This document shows positions 18,101 through 21,714 of a stretch of 21,714 nt of DNA, piece after piece (the first letter of the stretch is position 1; the number at the start of each line of letters is the position of its first letter). The notes under the pieces are model-generated. The model made no database searches. It saw only the letters and a list, made by a program, of their open reading frames with translations, and was not told the origin of the DNA. Made by a program: the position numbers and the translations under genes. This DNA is from CAYRTD01 sp964426915 (GTDB lineage: Bacteria; Bacteroidota; Bacteroidia; Bacteroidales; GCA-2748055). The stretch is taken from the NCBI GenBank assembly GCA_964426915.1, contig CAYRTD010000063.1, positions 1 through 21,714 of the forward strand. The letters are read 5' to 3'.

Positions 18101-18419
18101 CGATCCCGCTGAGAGCTGCAGAAACCTTAAAGTAAATACCCGCGATTTTGCAGAGATCGTTTCCGAAGTATTTATTGACTGGCTCCCCGAACTGTCTGCT
18201 GTCGGATTCCAGGCGATATGGTCGGGCTATTATGTAGAACCCCGCATGATCATCGATCCTGATAAAGGGCTGTTTATCGGACTCCGTGGCCAGGGATTTA
18301 TGCTTGGCCAGTACCTGGCAAAGATGTATGTTGACAAACTCATGGGCAAAACAGTACCTGAATATTTCAGCAGGCTGAGGCTTGAGGGGGATGGTCTGCT
18401 GGAAACAGCGTTTAAATAG
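15186..18419 (+). CDS. Fused multi-cofactor FAD-dependent dehydrogenase (sarcosine/hydroxyproline/opine oxidase type)
   Basis: 1077 residues in one chain. In order: a [2Fe-2S] ferredoxin-like domain (about 12-100; C60, C65, C68, C80); a pyridine-nucleotide-disulfide-type FAD domain (about 115-420, VAIVGAGPAGLAA with G121/G123/G126); a ferredoxin domain with C461, C467, C470, C474 and the canonical C495-x2-C498-x2-C501-x3-C505; a BFD-like [2Fe-2S] domain (C606-x-C608 and C642-x4-C647); and a second flavin domain of the amino-acid-oxidase type (from about 705, GGGIGG at 710-715, to the end). These parts match the gamma, alpha and beta subunits of sarcosine oxidase, D-hydroxyproline dehydrogenase and opine or cyanide-forming oxidases, here fused and with an added ferredoxin module. 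It probably oxidises a secondary amine or amino acid, passing electrons along the clusters. The substrate is unknown; pruA in the window makes a proline-type substrate conceivable. Confidence 0.9.
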   Translation: MQKIEKHPVLQVPSNGKVQFTYEGKRLSGEKGFTIAAALHRAGYPVHSHSLKNRNRSLECGIGKCGACEMLVDGKVRRICITLVDNVKEVREIPMEYHPEIRSSSGKKPVKVFKTRVAIVGAGPAGLAARELLNEHGVDNIIIDNNDKIGGQFLMQTHQFFFFEKEKKFGGMRGFDIARTLAGEDHRGIFLDSTVWDIFGEKRLAVKNIKTMEVYYVDADYLLIATGAVPFMPAFENDDLPGVYTAAVVQKMMNQEFTLLGKNILTVGAGNIGYLTSYQLMQAGARVKAIIEAQPGEGGFPVQANRVRRLGIPVITSHMLLKAIPKENNEGIRGAVIAECRDFQPIPGTERIMEDIDAINICTGLVSDDLLLTKGREVFGRSCFGAGDAIRIGEGTSAVLRGKQAAIEILEEAGIRYDYDHYLGISKEYIDSQQPPVKIIDRPLLPSAERRKEKAFVIIDCLYGFACNPCSFACPHGAITKTSTSTVPKIDFEKCIGCMKCVYQCPGLAIFGFDLNKNQLFLPLEYEVDEGAEVFLIDNRGQVLGEAIVKRIRKNSNKTHVARVEATDISGDLQMEVRGFITKKDYPEKISLRESVENIPSESFICHCDDVKMEDILEVVGERKFISVDEIKHTTRLGMGACRGKRCIKRLKQSIRSYGISVVGEPTPRGPMSNQLDMAELYPGDSRDDIRVFANGGNIPEIEVTSLVAGGGIGGSALFRYLAGAGMNPLLVNYGHGASWRNIAGGRPVFSVPELSDIATRNLEVFSELQKIKNIDFRKIRYVTFAHDQITRENLEKSMEWQEAKMIDPKDFRREISPSFASGSQKYISALITANCWQATPGKTIDLLRNIGIEKGGKISEDTRILDVRKEQGTYHILVQNRSGEFLKYRTEVFINALGPEGGKFASQLGLDTGIYPVRHQAFITRRLPMMGINGEPLPMLIDRRKYKGFAAVYGQQLAETGQIIGCASPATDPAESCRNLKVNTRDFAEIVSEVFIDWLPELSAVGFQAIWSGYYVEPRMIIDPDKGLFIGLRGQGFMLGQYLAKMYVDKLMGKTVPEYFSRLRLEGDGLLETAFK

Positions 18420-18649
18420 AGTCTGTCCATAATGTCCGATTTACTCATCCAGTGTTAATTTAAGCGGTATTCGTGAGCTCGTTAACACTCGGTTCTGCGT
18501 TGCTGCAAAAATTTTAAATCCTCATATACGCTAGTATACTGCGGTTTAAAATTTTTGCGCGCCTTGATCTTGAACATTAGCTTCACTGAGCTCACCGCTA
18601 TGTGGCGGTTTCGGTTATGATCCAGACACCCGACTTTATGGACAGACTC
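18419..18649 (-). repeat. Dispersed modular repeat, copy E (most complete)
   Basis: The element begins on the last base of the flavoprotein TAG stop. Its ends are inverted repeats: GAGTCTGTCCATAA (18419-18432) and TTATGGACAGACTC (18636-18649). Inside are AGTGTTAA (18451-18458) / TTAACACT (18482-18489), perfect 14-bp arms GCAAAAATTTTAAA (18505-18518) / TTTAAAATTTTTGC (18545-18558), and ACCGC (18594-18598) / GCGGT (18605-18609). On the minus strand the scaffold blocks AATGTTCAAGATCAAGGC, GCAACGCAGAAC and TAACGAGCT match those of copy B. No reading frame in it is credible. Confidence 0.85.
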
Positions 18650-18834
18650 TGGTTTACAGAACATCAAAGGAGACCAGGACCTTTCGATTGATGAAGTTAT
18701 AAATTCATTTATTTTTTTCCAGATAGTTAAGGTGCCCGCAAATATGGATCTTGCTATGTATCTCTTATTCAACCGGAATTTGAACTTTTCCTCAAGAGGT
18801 ATTGTTAAAAAGGTGTAACAAAAATACAATACCC

Positions 18835-19530
18835 ATGGACAAACGAACATTTTTAAAAAACAGTTTTTTGCTTGGCACAGGCGCATTTCTTGCCGGACCC
18901 GCTATTGCCGGAGAAGCATTCTCAAAATCCTCTGATGAATTTAAGCAGGCAGAGCTTGAATATGATTACGATGCACTTATGCCTTATATTGATGAACAGA
19001 CTATGGAGCTGCATTATTCAAAGCATCATGCCGGTTATACGCGAAAATTTAATGCAGCATTGAAGGAGGAAGGACTTGAAGGGAAAGAACTGCATGATAT
19101 ATTCAAAAATGTAAGCAAGTATTCAGATGCCATCAGAAATAATGGCGGGGGTTATTATAATCATAACCTTTTCTGGAAATGCATGTCGCCCGATGGGGGA
19201 GGAGAGCCCCAGGGTGCACTGGCACGGCAGATTGTAAAGGATTTTATTAGTGTCGACAGATTCAGGCAGGAATTCAGCGCCGCTGCTGGTTCTGTTTTCG
19301 GATCAGGCTGGGCCTGGCTTGTCGAAAATAACGGTAAACTTGAGATCCTGAAAACATCAAACCAGGATAATCCCCTGATGGATATAGTTCCGGTAAACGG
19401 AAAACCCCTTCTTACTATTGATGTCTGGGAACATGCCTATTACCTCAAATACCAGAACCGCCGCGGAGATTATATTGATGCTTTCTGGAACGTGGTAGAC
19501 TGGAAGAAAGTAGAGGAGAGAGCAGAATGA
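18835..19530 (+). CDS. sod: Superoxide dismutase, Mn/Fe type, exported (Tat-like signal)
   Basis: A second superoxide dismutase, 231 residues from ATG 18835. The extra N-terminus MDKRTFLKNSFLLGTGAFLA (with GPAIAG following) is a signal sequence whose KRTFLK resembles a twin-arginine motif with Lys in place of the first Arg. Export folded with its metal is therefore likely, to the periplasm or, if a lipid or other signal exists, the envelope. Metal ligands are H60, H110, D196 and H200, and NQDNP again carries the Mn-type glutamine. The mature part resembles the cytoplasmic enzyme at 168-770 closely (NNGGGY-x-NHNLFW, DVWEHAYYLKYQN). A longer frame from TTG 18802 exists but adds nothing family-like. 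The 185-bp gap after repeat copy E probably holds its promoter, not recognised. Confidence 0.95.
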   Translation: MDKRTFLKNSFLLGTGAFLAGPAIAGEAFSKSSDEFKQAELEYDYDALMPYIDEQTMELHYSKHHAGYTRKFNAALKEEGLEGKELHDIFKNVSKYSDAIRNNGGGYYNHNLFWKCMSPDGGGEPQGALARQIVKDFISVDRFRQEFSAAAGSVFGSGWAWLVENNGKLEILKTSNQDNPLMDIVPVNGKPLLTIDVWEHAYYLKYQNRRGDYIDAFWNVVDWKKVEERAE

Positions 19531-19573
19531 GAGCGAGAGCGGGAGCGAGGGAGTTTTCAAAAAAGTGCTTCCG

Positions 19574-20890
19574 CTATACAAGGGGTAACTTCCACGGGCT
19601 TCTGTATTCCGGGTAAATCATTGCATCGGCATCTTTATTATCAATAAACTTCTGGCTGGATTCATCCCAAAATACTTTATCTTTTAATCGGTAGGAGATA
19701 TTTCCAAGATGTGCGAATTTGGCTATGTAGGAACCGGTTTCTATGTCGCAATTGGGCTTTTGCCTGGTTTTGATGCAATCGATAAAGTTACCAACATGAT
19801 AATGCAGCCCGGGAGGACCGCTTCTTTTGAAAGATATTGCCTCAAGGCCTTCTTTTTCTCCAAATCCCCGGGTTTCGGGAATAACCTCCCAGCCACCCCT
19901 GTCCACAACAAGAGTGCCGTGTTCACCAACAAATGCCACACCATGTCCCCTGCCATAGTTGGCACCATAAATTCCGACTGTATGTTCCCATAATAATCCG
20001 AAATCTCCGAAATCGTAGATGGCCATCATGGTGTCTGGAGTTTCCATAGCATCGTTAGGAAAGGCATATTTTCCACCACTCGACATAACCGAGTTGGGTA
20101 CATAACGATCCATTCCATAAAGGGCAAAATCCAATAAGTGGACTCCCCAGTCCGTCATTAAGCCCCCGGCATATTCCCAGAACCATCGGAAAGAAAAATG
20201 GAAACGATTCATGTTGAACGGAGTTTTCGGTGCAGGCCCCAGCCACATATCGTAGTCCACACCCTCAGGTACCGGGGTATTGGGTACAACCGGCACTGAA
20301 CCTTTCCAGCCAACATTGGACCATGCTTTGACCGTTCTGATACGCCCCAGCTGCCCCGTTCTCAGGTAATCCACGGAATCCTGCCAGTGAGGGTCACTTC
20401 TCTGCCACTGGCCTACCTGCACTACTTTGTCGTATTTCCGCGCAGCCTCTACCATGGTATTACATTCCCCGATAGAATTGCCCAGGGGCTTTTCACAGTA
20501 AACATCCTTACCGGCTTCGCAGGCATAGATCATCTGCAGTGCATGCCAGTGATCAGGAGTGCCTATTACCACCGCATCAATGTCCTTTTGCTCCAATAAT
20601 TTCCTGAAATCATTATAGAGCCTGGGTCTTTTTCCTGAAATCTCTTCGGTTTCCTTAGCTCTTTTTTCAAGGACATTACTGTCTACATCACACAGAGCTG
20701 CACATTCGACTTCAGGAAATTCAAGAAATGCTTTCAAATTGCTAAAACCCATTCCGTTGACACCTATAACTCCGATGACCAGTTTATCACTGGCCGACGG
20801 GGGAGAACTACGTAAAATTCCGGGAAGGGTACTCAATCCTGCAGTAGCTAAGGCAGAATTCCTGATGAAGCTTCTTCTTGTGTTATTCAT
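19574..20890 (-). CDS. Gfo/Idh/MocA family oxidoreductase with Tat signal
   Basis: 438 residues. A clear twin-arginine signal, NTRRSFIRNSALATAGLSTL (3-22), implies export of a folded, cofactor-loaded enzyme. A Rossmann NAD(P)-binding fold follows (glycine-rich 40-48, GVIGVNGMG), with EKP at 133-135 (DVYCEKPLG), the family's cofactor and catalytic signature. The C-terminal part has GGLMTDWGVHLLD and GPAPKTPFNMNRFHFSFRWF, typical of the large Bacteroidota/Planctomycetota exported group. Members act on sugars, polyols or sugar derivatives; some relatives are glycosidases using NAD (GH109). Substrate and direction cannot be read. It is convergent with the exported superoxide dismutase, 43 bases apart across a purine-rich GAGCGA-type stretch. 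Confidence 0.93.
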   Translation of the reverse strand: MNNTRRSFIRNSALATAGLSTLPGILRSSPPSASDKLVIGVIGVNGMGFSNLKAFLEFPEVECAALCDVDSNVLEKRAKETEEISGKRPRLYNDFRKLLEQKDIDAVVIGTPDHWHALQMIYACEAGKDVYCEKPLGNSIGECNTMVEAARKYDKVVQVGQWQRSDPHWQDSVDYLRTGQLGRIRTVKAWSNVGWKGSVPVVPNTPVPEGVDYDMWLGPAPKTPFNMNRFHFSFRWFWEYAGGLMTDWGVHLLDFALYGMDRYVPNSVMSSGGKYAFPNDAMETPDTMMAIYDFGDFGLLWEHTVGIYGANYGRGHGVAFVGEHGTLVVDRGGWEVIPETRGFGEKEGLEAISFKRSGPPGLHYHVGNFIDCIKTRQKPNCDIETGSYIAKFAHLGNISYRLKDKVFWDESSQKFIDNKDADAMIYPEYRSPWKLPLV

Positions 20891-20906
20891 AGTTTATAAT
20901 TTTATT

Positions 20907-20920
20907 CTATTGACAGACTC
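20907..20920 (-). repeat. Solo end of the dispersed repeat family, copy F
   Basis: On the minus strand it reads GAGTCTGTCAATAG, differing by one base from the left end of copy B (GAGTCCGTCAATAG). No other part of the repeat is nearby. It lies 17 bases before the start of the Gfo/Idh/MocA gene, in its leader. At 14 bases chance cannot be excluded. Confidence 0.4.
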
Positions 20921-20963
20921 CATGAAGTTTATAAAAATATAAAAAAAATCTTTTTATGAGGCG

Positions 20964-21530
20964 CTAATTAACAATTATCTCGTCTATCTTTCTTTTCGGA
21001 ACATGATGTACTCCCTTTTCATCACGCCAGTATTTGAATTCTCCGTTTGTAATGTCTTCGATCACAACCTTTTCTGCAGGTTTTCCGAGGGCAATGACAT
21101 GCAGGATTTTTAATTTTTCAGGGATCTGCAATAAGGCTGATAGCTTCTCTTTTTTAACAGAGGCAATAATACACCCTCCAAGATCTTTTTCAGCTGCTGT
21201 GAGGAGAATGCTCTGGGCTGCAATCCCGTCATCACAGTAGTAATTATCTCCAAGGCTGGTATCATGCAGTTGAATAATATAGGCTGATGGTCTTTCTCCT
21301 TCTGCCGGTCCATCCCAGTCTTTAAGATAACCTGCCCAGGCCAGGGTGGGGAAGATGCTGGCATTTTGCACTGGATCGTTGGAGAGAAAGTATTTCAGGG
21401 GCTGAACATTTTTTGCCGAAGCTGATAAGCGAGCGGAGTCGATCATGTCCTCAAGATCCTTCCTGTCGATTTGATGATCCTGATGGAATCTGCGGTAGCT
21501 GCGGTTTTTTAGAAGTAGGTCTTTTAGCAT
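20964..21530 (-). CDS. Nitroreductase family protein
   Basis: 188 residues, a single FMN-binding nitroreductase domain that would reduce nitro compounds, quinones or similar with NAD(P)H. The N-terminal NRSYRRF (9-15) and SASAKNVQP (36-44) bind the FMN phosphate in this family, and CDDGIAAQSILLTAAEKDLG (99-118) is the conserved dimer helix. The ending ALGKPAEK, YWRDEKGVHHVPKRKIDEII is typical of a small Bacteroidota/Clostridia subgroup. The natural substrate is unknown. The ATG at 21530 is separated from an octamer tandem array by only two bases, so its whole visible leader is repeat DNA. TAG ends it at 20964. Confidence 0.92.
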   Translation of the reverse strand: MLKDLLLKNRSYRRFHQDHQIDRKDLEDMIDSARLSASAKNVQPLKYFLSNDPVQNASIFPTLAWAGYLKDWDGPAEGERPSAYIIQLHDTSLGDNYYCDDGIAAQSILLTAAEKDLGGCIIASVKKEKLSALLQIPEKLKILHVIALGKPAEKVVIEDITNGEFKYWRDEKGVHHVPKRKIDEIIVN

Positions 21531-21532
21531 GA

Positions 21533-21714
21533 TTTATAGGTTTATGGGTTTATAGGTTTATAGGTTTATGGGTTTATAGGTTTATGGGTTTATAGGTTTA
21601 TGGGTTTATAGGTTTATAGGTTTATGGGTTTATAGGTTTATAGGTTTATGGGTTTATGAGTTTATAGGTTTATGGGTTTATGAGTTTATAGGTTTATGGG
21701 TTTATAGGTTTATA
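21533..21714 (+). repeat. Octamer tandem array (TTTATRGG)n
   Basis: 22 complete 8-base units plus six bases, running off the window edge. Three unit types occur: A = TTTATAGG, G = TTTATGGG, M = TTTATGAG. The order is A G A A G A G A G A A G A A G M A G M A G A (A). G never follows G, and M occurs only after G, so longer repeats (for example AGM twice, 24 bp, at 21637-21684) have arisen within the array. There are no spacers, so it is not a CRISPR. Confidence 0.97.

Noticed and set aside
1039..18419. A proline or hydroxyproline catabolic operon linking pruA and the fused flavoprotein
   Set aside because: The genes are 12.5 kb apart with unrelated genes on both strands between them. No proline dehydrogenase, epimerase or deaminase gene is present.
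18802..18834. Upstream TTG start for the exported superoxide dismutase
   Set aside because: It adds LKRCNKNTIP before a complete signal sequence. ATG 18835 gives a normal signal peptide with Arg/Lys near the start.
19531..19560. GAGCGA-type microsatellite between two convergent genes
   Set aside because: Only about four imperfect hexamers are present; it is too short and impure to support a functional claim.
21533..21714. CRISPR array
   Set aside because: The units are 8 bases and contiguous, with no spacers and no cas genes in the window.

Overview
The window looks like a chromosomal segment of a free-living Bacteroidota bacterium, probably of the Bacteroidales/Marinilabiliales kind. The reasons are a PorP/SprF-family protein and type IX secretion (T9SS) sorting domains, Skp/OmpH and DivIC/FtsB proteins of the short Bacteroidota type, starts without clear Shine-Dalgarno sites, and octamers matching the Bacteroidota -7 box TAnnTTTG. 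No rRNA, tRNA, CRISPR array, phage or transposase gene was recognised.

Layout, left to right. 1-2670: a cytoplasmic Mn/Fe superoxide dismutase (minus strand, with its own terminator) stands opposite pruA (1-pyrroline-5-carboxylate dehydrogenase). 2671-3788: a long gap with a dispersed repeat and the remains of a broken gene. 3789-8768: one very large secreted protein (N-terminal sorting-like domain, PKD, carboxypeptidase-regulatory-like, pre-peptidase-C-like and beta-helix parts). 8946-11155: a DivIC/FtsB-like gene faces an overlapping ompH-like / family-2 glycosyltransferase pair. 11259-14778 (minus): an ECF sigma factor, a membrane protein with an anti-sigma-like start but two PKD domains and a T9SS type B C-terminus, and a PorP/SprF-like protein. 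15186-18419: a 1077-residue multi-cofactor flavoprotein that fuses what are usually separate subunits of a sarcosine/hydroxyproline/opine-type dehydrogenase. 18835-21530: a second, exported superoxide dismutase, a Tat-exported Gfo/Idh/MocA oxidoreductase and a small nitroreductase. 21533 to the end: an octamer tandem array directly upstream of the nitroreductase.

How the parts may work together. The sigma factor, PKD/CTD protein and PorP-like gene could be a regulatory and surface-export unit, in which the presumed anti-sigma is itself a possible T9SS client. PruA and the fused flavoprotein could both serve imino- or amino-acid oxidation, but they are 12.5 kb apart and this is only a guess. 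Two superoxide dismutases, one cytosolic and one exported, point to life with oxygen stress.

The strongest unexplained signal is a family of short modular repeats (1-53, 2822-3113, 8771-8865, 12331-12503, 18419-18649, plus a solo end at 20907-20920). They share ends of the type GAGTCTGTCCATAAAGTCGG and a common scaffold, but carry interchangeable hairpin cassettes. They have the build of small non-autonomous mobile elements or structured-RNA elements.
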